A model generated the notes under the pieces. The model ran no database searches, was not told the DNA's origin, and saw only the letters and a list, made by a program, of their open reading frames with translations. This document shows, in pieces, positions 1 through 6,284 of a stretch of 16,328 nt of DNA. The DNA is from an uncultured bacterium (GTDB lineage: Bacteria > Cyanobacteriota > Vampirovibrionia > Gastranaerophilales > Gastranaerophilaceae): positions 1 through 16,328 of the forward strand of contig CASELB010000170.1 in assembly GCA_949288685.1 (NCBI GenBank), read 5' to 3'. The position numbers and the translations under genes were made by a program. Position 1 is the stretch's first letter. The number at the start of each line of letters is the position of its first letter.

Positions 1-159
1 CGGAGGCTGGAGGACAAAACGGGAGTTTTGTTCCGGAATGCCGTTTAACGCCGCCGAGAAAGAAGCGCGAGGGGGCGGAGTCTGGAGGACAAAACGGGAG
101 TTTTGTTCCGGAACGCCGTTTAACGCCACCGAGAAAGAAGCGCGAGGGGGCGGAGGCTG
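1..159. repeat. 75-bp GC-rich tandem repeat, two full copies plus a 9-bp stub, open at left edge
   Basis: Units lie at 1-75 and 76-150, and the first 9 bases of a third at 151-159 before similarity stops. The two full copies differ at only three positions (unit positions 6, 40 and 53). By my count the first copy is about 60% G+C, far above the AT-rich flanks. Each unit carries a 7-bp inverted repeat (ACAAAAC, GGGA loop, GTTTTGT), followed directly by the palindrome TTCCGGAA. Because 75 is divisible by 3, one plus-strand frame stays open through the array as a 25-residue repeat; I regard that as incidental. The array may continue beyond the window. It is probably an interspersed intergenic repeat, but the family is not known to me. 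Confidence 0.85.
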
Positions 160-193
160 TGTAATGCTGTATTTTTATTTCCAAACAGAAATT

Positions 194-1048
194 TTACCCG
201 TTTATTGCAAAATATACTTCTTTAAGCCGTTTTTTACTAATATGAGTATATAGTTGGGTTGTTGAAACATCACTGTGCCCCAGAAGTTCCTGTACAATCC
301 TTAAATCGGCACCGTTTTCAATAAGATGTGTTGCAAATGTGTGTCTTAGTGTGTGCGGGCTTATATGTTTGTGGATTTTTTCGCCCTGCTTTCTTATGAA
401 TTTATAAATATCCTGCCTTGTTAATTCGTGACCTGTATCTGAAAGCAAAAGCCGTTTTGTGTTTAAATTAAATTTTGATATTAATAGTTCTCTGTATGGC
501 AAGTATTCTTCAATTATTTTTTTTGCACTTTCGCCAATAGGCACAATCCGTTCTTTGGAACCTTTGCCGAAACATCTGATATATTTTGACTTTATATCAA
601 TATCAGCAAGTTTTAAATTAACAAGTTCTGATACCCGGAAACCGCAGCTATACAAGAGTTCCATTATAAGATGTTCAGTTGTTGTCAGATTTTCTTTTAG
701 TAATGTTTCAATCTCTGTAATATTAAGCACTTTAGGTAATTTTTTCGGTAATTTGGGCTGTTCAAGAGCCAGTGCCGGATTTGTTCCGGTAAGTCCGGAT
801 GCGTAAGCCCATTTAAAAAAGCCTCTTAGTGATGCAATTTTCCTTATAATACTTGTAATTGCGTAATGATTGTCTTTTAAATCCCTGATAAACCTGTTTA
901 CATTCTGGCGGGTAATTTCACAAATATTGTCAGTATCAAGACTCTCTGCAAAACCTGTTAAATCCCGCCTGTATGCGTTTATACTGTTGATTGAGAGTCC
1001 TTTTTCAAGTTCAAGGTATTCAAGATACATTGAGATTATTTGAAGCAT
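194..1048 (-). CDS. xerD: XerC/XerD-type tyrosine recombinase
   Basis: Site-specific recombinase of the Xer family, which normally resolves chromosome dimers at dif with a partner recombinase at the division septum. Numbered from a possible TTG start at 1063, the catalytic set is complete: R143 (GFRVSEL), K167/K170 (GKGSKER), H237 and R240 (HTLRH), H263 (LGHSDVSTTQ) and nucleophile Y272 (LYTH). An N-terminal SAM-like core-binding domain fills residues 12-100. The ATG at 1048 gives 284 residues, close to the usual 295-300, and is preferred over the TTG because a TATAAT box sits 6 nt before it. There is no Shine-Dalgarno. The C-terminal wording (GHSDVSTTQ, SKKRLKEVY) resembles XerD more than XerC, but the subtype is uncertain. 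It lies 21 bp after the LTxxQ gene, so it could also be read from that operon. No integron-specific insertion is seen. Confidence 0.9.
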   Translation of the reverse strand: MLQIISMYLEYLELEKGLSINSINAYRRDLTGFAESLDTDNICEITRQNVNRFIRDLKDNHYAITSIIRKIASLRGFFKWAYASGLTGTNPALALEQPKLPKKLPKVLNITEIETLLKENLTTTEHLIMELLYSCGFRVSELVNLKLADIDIKSKYIRCFGKGSKERIVPIGESAKKIIEEYLPYRELLISKFNLNTKRLLLSDTGHELTRQDIYKFIRKQGEKIHKHISPHTLRHTFATHLIENGADLRIVQELLGHSDVSTTQLYTHISKKRLKEVYFAING

Positions 1049-1054
1049 AAAACC

Positions 1055-1060
1055 ATTATA
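1055..1060 (-). promoter_or_regulatory. TATAAT -10 box placed for a leaderless xerD transcript
   Basis: On the minus strand a perfect TATAAT is followed by exactly 6 nt and then ATG. A transcript starting about 7 nt after the box would begin at the start codon itself. No convincing -35 hexamer is visible at 16-18 bp. Confidence 0.4.
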
Positions 1061-1069
1061 CAATATTTT

Positions 1070-1564
1070 TTAGTTATTGTTTTGATTTGGTATTTTTTTC
1101 ATCATTCTTTTTTGTTGAAAAAGTTGTTTACGCTCATTGCGCATTTTGTTAAACTCGTTTTTTTGTTCGGGGGTTAAAATTTCCATAAAATCACGTTCAT
1201 TTTGCAGGATAATACGATGAAGTTCCTGTCTGATGTTTTTAATCTCATCATTTAGAATTTGTATTTCTTTGTCATTGCCGTCACGGCTTTCCAGACTATT
1301 TCGTTCGTTTTGTTTTTGTATTAACTTGTCCATTAAAGGTTTCATTTTTTCTTGAGAGGCAATACGCAGTTCTTTTGCCTGTTGTTTTTGTTCTTCTGTA
1401 AGATTTAATCGTTTACTAAATTCATTCCGGTGTTTTTTCACATCGGGTGCGGGTTTGGAGCTTATCGCTGTGCCCGGTTGCTGTTTAGGCAGTTCCGGCA
1501 TTGCTATTGTTACTTGTGTTAACACGGATGCGGATAATATTAGTGTTAATAAATATTTATTCAT
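1070..1564 (-). CDS. Secreted LTxxQ (Spy/CpxP/CnrX-like) protein
   Basis: A 164-residue protein with a signal peptide or membrane anchor (residues 1-21, hydrophobic core LLTLILSASVL), then a charged, helix-rich body with two LTxxQ motifs: LTEEQ at 55-59 and LTPEQ at 130-134. This is the mark of the periplasmic Spy/CpxP/ZraP/CnrX superfamily, which forms hooked four-helix dimers and acts as chaperone or metal sensor. The only two histidines are H45 and H116, in regions comparable to the nickel-binding histidines of CnrX (H42/H46 and H119). Start ATG at 1564 has a good GGAGAA 7 nt upstream. It lies 11 bp behind an ECF sigma gene whose anti-sigma gene precedes it, so it is likely the sensor, or a regulated output, of that circuit. 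Metal binding is inference only. Confidence 0.8.
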   Translation of the reverse strand: MNKYLLTLILSASVLTQVTIAMPELPKQQPGTAISSKPAPDVKKHRNEFSKRLNLTEEQKQQAKELRIASQEKMKPLMDKLIQKQNERNSLESRDGNDKEIQILNDEIKNIRQELHRIILQNERDFMEILTPEQKNEFNKMRNERKQLFQQKRMMKKIPNQNNN

Positions 1565-1575
1565 TCTAAATTCTC

Positions 1576-2088
1576 CTATAATAAATCTGAAAGCTCGTTC
1601 GCAAGTTCTTTTTTAGCGTTATAGAGCCTTGATTTTACAGTGCCCAGAGGAACATTTATTTTTGTGGCAATTTCATCGTAGCTTAAACCTTCGATTTCCG
1701 CCCAGATGATTACTTCTTTGAATTTTGGTTTAAGGTGATTTATTGCTTCGATAATACGTTTTTGCCGGAGTTTTTTTGTAAATTCATTTTCCGGATTATT
1801 TTTTTTATCTTTGATTGAGTTAATAATATTATTTTCATCATCATTTACCGGTTGTTCCATTCTGTAATGGGCAGATTTTAAATAATCCTTTGATATATTG
1901 CGCGCAATTGTACATATCCAGCTTTTGAAACTTCCTGTCGCCTGATATTTATCCGAGTTTTTGTAAACCCTTAAATATACTTCTTGTTCAAGGTCTTCGT
2001 TCTGTTCGTTTGTAACTGATTTGATTACTTTTCTTACTGCAGAACCGTGTTCTTTGATTATTTTTGAAAAATCCATTAATTTATTCAT
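1576..2088 (-). CDS. ECF-family RNA polymerase sigma factor
   Basis: A 170-residue sigma factor with region 2 (residues 30-75, EDLEQEVYLRVYKN then FKSWICTIARNISKDYL) and region 4 (about 112-165, with the helix-turn-helix LSYDEIATKINVPLGTVKSRL). Regions 1.1 and 3 are absent, as expected for group 4 (ECF) sigma factors, which direct RNA polymerase to stress promoters when released from an anti-sigma factor. The ATG at 2088 overlaps the upstream anti-sigma stop by 8 bp. A second in-frame ATG at 2076 lies 4 nt after that stop and 11 nt after a GGTGGA, so either start is possible. Translation is probably coupled to the anti-sigma gene. The LTxxQ gene follows after 11 bp. I cannot assign a numbered ECF subgroup. 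Confidence 0.9.
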   Translation of the reverse strand: MNKLMDFSKIIKEHGSAVRKVIKSVTNEQNEDLEQEVYLRVYKNSDKYQATGSFKSWICTIARNISKDYLKSAHYRMEQPVNDDENNIINSIKDKKNNPENEFTKKLRQKRIIEAINHLKPKFKEVIIWAEIEGLSYDEIATKINVPLGTVKSRLYNAKKELANELSDLL

Positions 2089-2428
2089 CCACCATTATTA
2101 AACCGTAACTATCTGTCGGAAATCCTAAATCTTCGGGCGTTAGTTGCTCTCCGTACATTATTTGTTCAACAATTCTGTACCGGTTATCCGCGGTTTGGAA
2201 TGTTATTCCGGCAAATAGCACCATACACAGTATGCAGGCAATTTTTATATGTCTGTATTTGTCTTTTCTTGCGGCAAACTGTGGTTTTACTTCTTCTATG
2301 AGTTCTGAAACACGATTCATTTTTTCGTGTTCCCGCCGGCAGTCTTCGCATTCCAGAAGATGTTTCCGGAATTCTTCGTCCGTTGCAAAAGTAAATAAGG
2401 CTTCGTATTTGTCACATTTTTTTGTCAT
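2081..2428 (-). CDS. Membrane-bound zinc-finger anti-sigma factor
   Basis: A 115-residue protein with a cytoplasmic N-terminal part holding an H-x3-C-x2-C motif (H23, C27, C30) in the style of zf-HC2/ZAS anti-sigma factors. One transmembrane helix follows (about 61-80, IKIACILCMVLFAGITF), then a short outside tail of about 35 residues. Such proteins hold their cognate ECF sigma factor at the membrane until a signal releases it. The tail contains LTPED, which resembles the LTPEQ of the neighbouring periplasmic protein. The start ATG at 2428 has AGAGGA 7 nt upstream. It is the first gene of the operon, ahead of the sigma gene, the reverse of the commonest order. Function is assigned from motif, topology and overlap with the sigma gene. 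Confidence 0.8.
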   Translation of the reverse strand: MTKKCDKYEALFTFATDEEFRKHLLECEDCRREHEKMNRVSELIEEVKPQFAARKDKYRHIKIACILCMVLFAGITFQTADNRYRIVEQIMYGEQLTPEDLGFPTDSYGLIMVDE

Positions 2429-2448
2429 TTTGTTTTCCTCTGTACTTT

Positions 2449-2476
2449 TATAACGAATTACAAAGTAAAAAGTTCA
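2449..2476 (-). promoter_or_regulatory. Possible ECF-type promoter of the anti-sigma/sigma operon
   Basis: In the 50-bp gap after rimO the minus strand shows TGAACTT (2470-2476) and CGTTATA (2449-2455), 14 bp apart. ECF promoters often have a GGAACTT-like -35 and a CGT-containing -10, so this fits self-activation by the sigma factor. Only a weak match. Confidence 0.3.
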
Positions 2477-2478
2477 TT

Positions 2479-3786
2479 TTATACTATTATACCGGATAAA
2501 TCATAAACTTCAGCACCGGTTATTTTAATATTTTCAATATCTCCGGGAATAACAGGTTCTTGTGTTTTTATATTAACAACGCCGTCAACCTCCGGGGCAT
2601 CGTATTGTGTTCTTGCGATTACGTATCCGTTATCTGAAAATCCTTCTATAATACAGGGTATAATTTTGCCTATAAAACTTTTATTTCTTTCAAGAGAGAT
2701 TTCTTGCTGCAGCTGCATTAATTGTTTCTGGCGTTCGCGTTTTATTCTTGCACCTATTTGAGGCTTTATTGAATAAGAAGGGGTCCCTTTTTCTCTTGAA
2801 TACATAAATACTCCGAGCCTGTCAAATTTTACATCTTTTATAAAATTGTACAGGTGTTCAAACTCTTCTTCTGTTTCACCGGGATACCCCGTAATAAAAG
2901 CGGTTCTTATTGCAACATCAGGAATTTTTTTTCTCATACGGTTAACCAGTTCTCTGTAATCCATTACCGGACGATTCATCCGCTTTAACATATCCGGATG
3001 TGAGTGCTGGAGCGGTATATCAATATATTTGACAACCTTATCGAGTTCTGCGATTGTTTCAAGAAGTTCATCATTAATCATTGCCGGATGGGTGTACATA
3101 ATTCTAATCCAGGATAGACCTTCGATTTTGTTTAGTTCTTTGAGCAGTGCTGCTAATGACGGCTTGTTGTATAAGTCAACGCCGTAGTAAGAGGTATCCT
3201 GTGCAATAAGGATGATTTCCGTAACTCCTTTTTGTACGAGTTCTTTAGCCTCGGTGATAATATTTTCCATACAGCGTGAGTGATATTTACCTCTAAGGTG
3301 CGGGATTATGCAGTAACCGCAGTTGTAATTACATCCTTCGGCGATTTTAATATAGGAACTTGCACCCATTGTAATCTGCTGGCGTTTAATTGTTTCGGGG
3401 TAGATGTAATCAGGTGATTGGCTAACCTCTTCTGTATAATCTTTTCCGTTAGTAATATTTTCAATTATTTGCGGCAATTTAATAAAATCAGTAGTGCCGA
3501 CAACTCCGCTTATTTCCGGGATAGCGGTTTTAAGTTCTCCTGAATGTTTTTGAGAAAGACATCCTGTTACAATAATTTTCTTCCCGTACTCTACCTGTTC
3601 AAGAATACTTTTTATGGATTCACGTTCGGCATCGCAGATAAATGAACACGTGTTAATTATTACAATATCCGCGCTGTTATCATCTAAAGAAACTTCATAT
3701 CCTTTATCGGCAAGAAGTCCGAAAATAAGTTCACTGTCTATTAAATTTTTTGCACATCCGTGGCTTATAATACCAATCTTTGTCAT
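2479..3786 (-). CDS. rimO: Ribosomal protein S12 methylthiotransferase RimO
   Basis: Radical SAM enzyme that adds a methylthio group to the conserved aspartate of ribosomal protein S12. The N-terminal MTTase domain has cysteines C11 (HGCAKNLIDSE), C47 (NTCSF) and C76 (TGCLSQ) for one Fe-S cluster. The radical SAM domain has the CxxxCxxC cluster C152, C156, C159 in AEGCNYNCGYCIIPHLRGKYHSR. A TRAM domain fills roughly the last 65 residues. At 435 residues it is of normal length. The GCAKNLIDSE and IPHLRGKYHSR wording separates RimO from the tRNA enzyme MiaB. No Shine-Dalgarno precedes the ATG; instead a TAAAAT box ends 6 nt before it. It stands alone, 50 bp ahead of the sigma operon on the same strand, and is divergent from the small plus-strand gene at 3934. 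Confidence 0.95.
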   Translation of the reverse strand: MTKIGIISHGCAKNLIDSELIFGLLADKGYEVSLDDNSADIVIINTCSFICDAERESIKSILEQVEYGKKIIVTGCLSQKHSGELKTAIPEISGVVGTTDFIKLPQIIENITNGKDYTEEVSQSPDYIYPETIKRQQITMGASSYIKIAEGCNYNCGYCIIPHLRGKYHSRCMENIITEAKELVQKGVTEIILIAQDTSYYGVDLYNKPSLAALLKELNKIEGLSWIRIMYTHPAMINDELLETIAELDKVVKYIDIPLQHSHPDMLKRMNRPVMDYRELVNRMRKKIPDVAIRTAFITGYPGETEEEFEHLYNFIKDVKFDRLGVFMYSREKGTPSYSIKPQIGARIKRERQKQLMQLQQEISLERNKSFIGKIIPCIIEGFSDNGYVIARTQYDAPEVDGVVNIKTQEPVIPGDIENIKITGAEVYDLSGIIV

Positions 3787-3792
3787 AAATTG

Positions 3793-3798
3793 ATTTTA
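3793..3798 (-). promoter_or_regulatory. Extended -10 box (TGC-TAAAAT) for a likely leaderless rimO transcript
   Basis: On the minus strand TGCTAAAAT is followed by 6 nt and the rimO ATG. The TGn extension supports a real -10 without a good -35. Transcription would start at or next to the start codon. Confidence 0.4.
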
Positions 3799-3842
3799 GC
3801 ACAAAATTAATGCGATTTTGCCGGTATAATTTCTTTTTTGAA

Positions 3843-3907
3843 TTGTTAAAATTGTAAATTTTTGTAAAGTTATGGCAATTTGGTTCTGCAGAAATACTTT
3901 ATATAAA
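3843..3907 (+). promoter_or_regulatory. Promoter region of the glycine-rich small gene, with phased TTGT repeats
   Basis: Three TTGT(T)AAA direct repeats begin at 3843, 3852 and 3862, about one helical turn apart, a pattern often bound by an activator. Downstream, TTGGTT (3880-3885) and TATAAA (3902-3907) with a 16-bp spacer make a plausible -35/-10 pair. The start would fall just ahead of the Shine-Dalgarno at 3916-3924. Confidence 0.35.
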
Positions 3908-3933
3908 TAAGAAAAAGAAGAGGAACCAGAACG

Positions 3934-4206
3934 ATGGATTTAGCAAAACTAGGACAATATCTTTCCTTTACCGGCGGAAATAATCTTCGTACAGGCGGAG
4001 TTCAAGGTGTTCCCGGCGGTGAGTATGGCGGAGGCGGTAAAACAGCCGGTGCAGCCGGTGCGTCAGGAATTGATGCAGTATGGGGCGGTGACCAGTATGG
4101 CAATCTTAATGTTAATGCAGCAACTCTCGGTAGAATTGGTGCTATTAACGGAGAACTTTCGCCGGACGTTTCAGGCAGCGGGCTTAGACATCTTGCCTGG
4201 GCATAA
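3934..4206 (+). CDS. Small glycine-rich protein of unknown function
   Basis: I do not recognise this 90-residue protein. Translation is well supported: AGAAGAGGA lies 9 nt before the ATG, and promoter-like boxes lie upstream. Residues 1-14 look helical and amphipathic (MDLAKLGQYLSFTG). Residues 15-50 are rich in Gly and Ala with GG pairs (GGVQGVPGGEYGGGGK, AGAAGASG). The rest is polar with Asn and Gly and ends LRHLAWA. There is no signal peptide, membrane helix or cysteine. It ends only 4 bp from the convergent fliI stop, leaving no room for a terminator, so the two transcripts must overlap. It may be a structural or secreted lineage-specific protein; a flagellar link is suggested only by position. 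Confidence 0.65.
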   Translation: MDLAKLGQYLSFTGGNNLRTGGVQGVPGGEYGGGGKTAGAAGASGIDAVWGGDQYGNLNVNAATLGRIGAINGELSPDVSGSGLRHLAWA

Positions 4207-4210
4207 TAAA

Positions 4211-5527
4211 TTATTTCATTTCACTTAACTTGATAAGATTGGCTACAGTACTGTCGTAGTCAATCTTTTCGTGTGTGGCTTGTTTTAAAAACTTGTTTAT
4301 TTCAGGCATGAGCCTTATAGCACGGTCGCATTCCTGATTGGAACCTTTAACGTACGCGCCGATTGTTATTAAATCTTCATTTTGCCTGTATACCGCCATC
4401 AAATTTCTTAATTCTCCGGCTGCTTTTCTGTGCTCGGGGCTTGTAACTTCCGGCATTACACGGCTTATTGATTCCAGAACATCTACTGCAGGATAATGGT
4501 TTTTATGTGCCATTGCGCGTGAGAGCATTATGTGCCCGTCTAAAATACTCCTTGCAGTGTCTGATATAGGCTCGTTAAAATCATCCCCTTCAACAAGTAC
4601 TGTATAAAGTCCGGTAATTGTACCTTTATCGTTTGTTCCTGTTCTCTCAAGGAGTTTGGGCATAAGTGCAAACACAGACGGAGTATAACCTCTTGTTGCG
4701 GGAGGTTCACCGACTGCAAGTCCTACTTCTCTCTGTGCCATTGCAATACGGGTTACACTATCCAGCATAAATAATACATCCATTCCCAGGTCTCTAAAAT
4801 ACTCCGCAATGGTCGTGGCAACAAATGCTGCTTTTATCTTAACCAGCGAAGGTTGTTCCGAAGTGGCAGCTACAACTATGGAACGTTTCATCCCCTCTTC
4901 TCCGAGTATATTTTCAATAAACTCTTTGACTTCTCTGCCCCGCTCTCCGATAAGTGCAATAACGTTCAAATCTGCGCTTGTATTTTTAGCAAACATGCCG
5001 ATTGTAGTACTTTTTCCGACGCCGGAGCCTGCAAAAATCCCCATCCGCTGTCCTTTGCCTACAGTTATAAATCCGTCTACCGAACGAACGCCAAGCGATA
5101 AAGGCTTAGTGATACGGGTTCTTTTAAGCGGGTTAATTAATTCAGCCGTTGTTGAGCGGAAGTCATTTATTTTAATTTCGCCTAGTGTATCAATCGGACG
5201 CCCGAGACCGTCAAGGACTCTTCCGATTAGTTGTTTTCCTACTCCGACTTGCATTGCACTTCCTGTACATTCAACTATAGAACCGGGTCTTACACCCTCG
5301 ACACTTCCCAGAGGCATTAATAAGATTCTGTTTTCTCTAAAACCTACTACTTCTGCCCATACGGGTTTTGTGTCAAATGACGGGTAAATATAACACAAAT
5401 CGCCGATAGATGCTGCAGGTCCGTCCGCTTCTATTATTAATCCGATGATTTCCACAACACGCCCTATGTGCTTTTTAGTATTGGTTGTGTTTATTATTTC
5501 AAGATACCGCTCTTTATTAAATGTCAT
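4211..5527 (-). CDS. fliI: Flagellar type III export ATPase FliI
   Basis: The 438-residue ATPase of the flagellar protein export apparatus, related to F1-ATPase beta. It forms a hexamer at the base of the export gate, is regulated by FliH, and helps unfold and deliver flagellar substrates. Walker A is GSGVGKST (167-174), the catalytic glutamate is E195 in GERGREV, and Walker B is VLFMLD (251-256). The GEPPATRGYTPSVFALMPKL stretch is typical of FliI and type III ATPases. The start at 5527 overlaps fliH by 11 bp and has GGAAG 9 nt upstream inside fliH, so translation is probably coupled. It is the last gene of the block; fliJ, the usual next gene, is absent here. The flagellar rather than injectisome assignment rests on adjacent fliG and fliF. 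Confidence 0.95.
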   Translation of the reverse strand: MTFNKERYLEIINTTNTKKHIGRVVEIIGLIIEADGPAASIGDLCYIYPSFDTKPVWAEVVGFRENRILLMPLGSVEGVRPGSIVECTGSAMQVGVGKQLIGRVLDGLGRPIDTLGEIKINDFRSTTAELINPLKRTRITKPLSLGVRSVDGFITVGKGQRMGIFAGSGVGKSTTIGMFAKNTSADLNVIALIGERGREVKEFIENILGEEGMKRSIVVAATSEQPSLVKIKAAFVATTIAEYFRDLGMDVLFMLDSVTRIAMAQREVGLAVGEPPATRGYTPSVFALMPKLLERTGTNDKGTITGLYTVLVEGDDFNEPISDTARSILDGHIMLSRAMAHKNHYPAVDVLESISRVMPEVTSPEHRKAAGELRNLMAVYRQNEDLITIGAYVKGSNQECDRAIRLMPEINKFLKQATHEKIDYDSTVANLIKLSEMK

Positions 5528-6284
5528 CTTTTAATGCTTCCGCCCGCAGTTTCTTTACTATTTCTTCTATTTTTGTTGAAATACGTGCATCAACTCTTGA
5601 GGATATGGATTCTACAATTGTTCCGTCGTCTGACAATGCAGGGTCTTCAACAATTTTTATATTTTTAACGTTGGGAATTTCATATTTAAATCGTTCGCTG
5701 AATGATGAAATTCTACCTACAAGTTTCGGGTTAACAATTATTTTGATATCTTCTTTATCAGGAAGCTGCATTACTGTTTCAGCAGTTATTTTATAGAGCA
5801 GATTATCATCAATCGGTTTACCGCATACTTTTAATGCAATGGCATTAATAAGTTCCACAATATCCTTATCTGCAGATTTAATGATATCATGTTTCATTTC
5901 GAAGGAACTTTTCGCAAGCGTATCAAGTGATTTAAGTGCCTCTGCGGCATCATTATCAAACTTTTCCAGTCCGTCTTTCATCCCTTGTTCAAACCCTGCA
6001 TCATAGCCTTCCTGCTTGATTTGTTCGTATTCTTCCTGAGCTTTTTGACGTGCTTCTTCAATAATGTGTGTTGCTCTTGTTTCTGCCTGCTCAATAATTG
6101 TATTGGCTTTTCCTTCTGCAGCTGCCATCATTTCTTTTTTCTTAAGTTCGGTTTGTTCCATAATGGCTTTAACTTTTGCTTGCTGCTGGGTTACGGGAGT
6201 TTGCTCAATAGGCAGGACATATTCGCCTCCTATATGAACATTTGAACTTTTTATTCGGCTGTTAATTTTATTTTCGTTACTCAA
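5517..6284 (-). CDS. fliH: Flagellar export ATPase regulator FliH
   Basis: A 255-residue FliH/YscL-family stator-like protein. A long charged helical stretch (about 35-120) contains the GxxxG repeat typical of FliH: G93, G97, G101, G105. The C-terminal half (about 125-250, with VCGKPIDDNLLYKITAETV and VEDPALSDDGTIVES) matches the FliI-binding domain related to F-ATPase delta. The start codon is TTG, not ATG: AGGA lies 8 nt upstream within the end of fliG, and the next in-frame ATG is 41 codons in, so TTG is well supported. The gene overlaps fliG by 8 bp and fliI by 11 bp. In the cell FliH holds FliI inactive and docks it to the C-ring. Confidence 0.9.
   Translation of the reverse strand: MSNENKINSRIKSSNVHIGGEYVLPIEQTPVTQQQAKVKAIMEQTELKKKEMMAAAEGKANTIIEQAETRATHIIEEARQKAQEEYEQIKQEGYDAGFEQGMKDGLEKFDNDAAEALKSLDTLAKSSFEMKHDIIKSADKDIVELINAIALKVCGKPIDDNLLYKITAETVMQLPDKEDIKIIVNPKLVGRISSFSERFKYEIPNVKNIKIVEDPALSDDGTIVESISSRVDARISTKIEEIVKKLRAEALKDDI

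Noticed and set aside
1..159. CRISPR array
   Set aside because: The 75-bp units are directly joined with no variable spacers, and no cas genes are nearby.
38..253. Plus-strand open frame of 71 codons across the 75-bp repeat
   Set aside because: The frame is open because the repeat length is a multiple of 3. It has no Shine-Dalgarno and runs into the 3' end of the recombinase gene on the other strand.
194..1048. Integron integrase with attC-like repeats
   Set aside because: The protein has ordinary Xer length and no integron-specific insertion, and the repeats do not show attC-type paired boxes around cassettes.
3872..3890. Sigma-54 promoter (TGGCA...TGCA) upstream of the small gene
   Set aside because: The GG and GC elements are 12 bp apart instead of the required 10.
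4007..4228. Second plus-strand frame of 73 codons overlapping the glycine-rich gene, considered as fliJ or another small gene
   Set aside because: It is in another frame of the better supported 3934-4206 gene, on the wrong strand for fliJ, with no Shine-Dalgarno and no FliJ-like coiled coil.
4809..5387. Long plus-strand open frame opposite fliI (192 codons)
   Set aside because: It is a shadow of the conserved FliI coding sequence, with no recognisable protein and no ribosome binding site. The same holds for the frames at 459-806 and 14204-14683.
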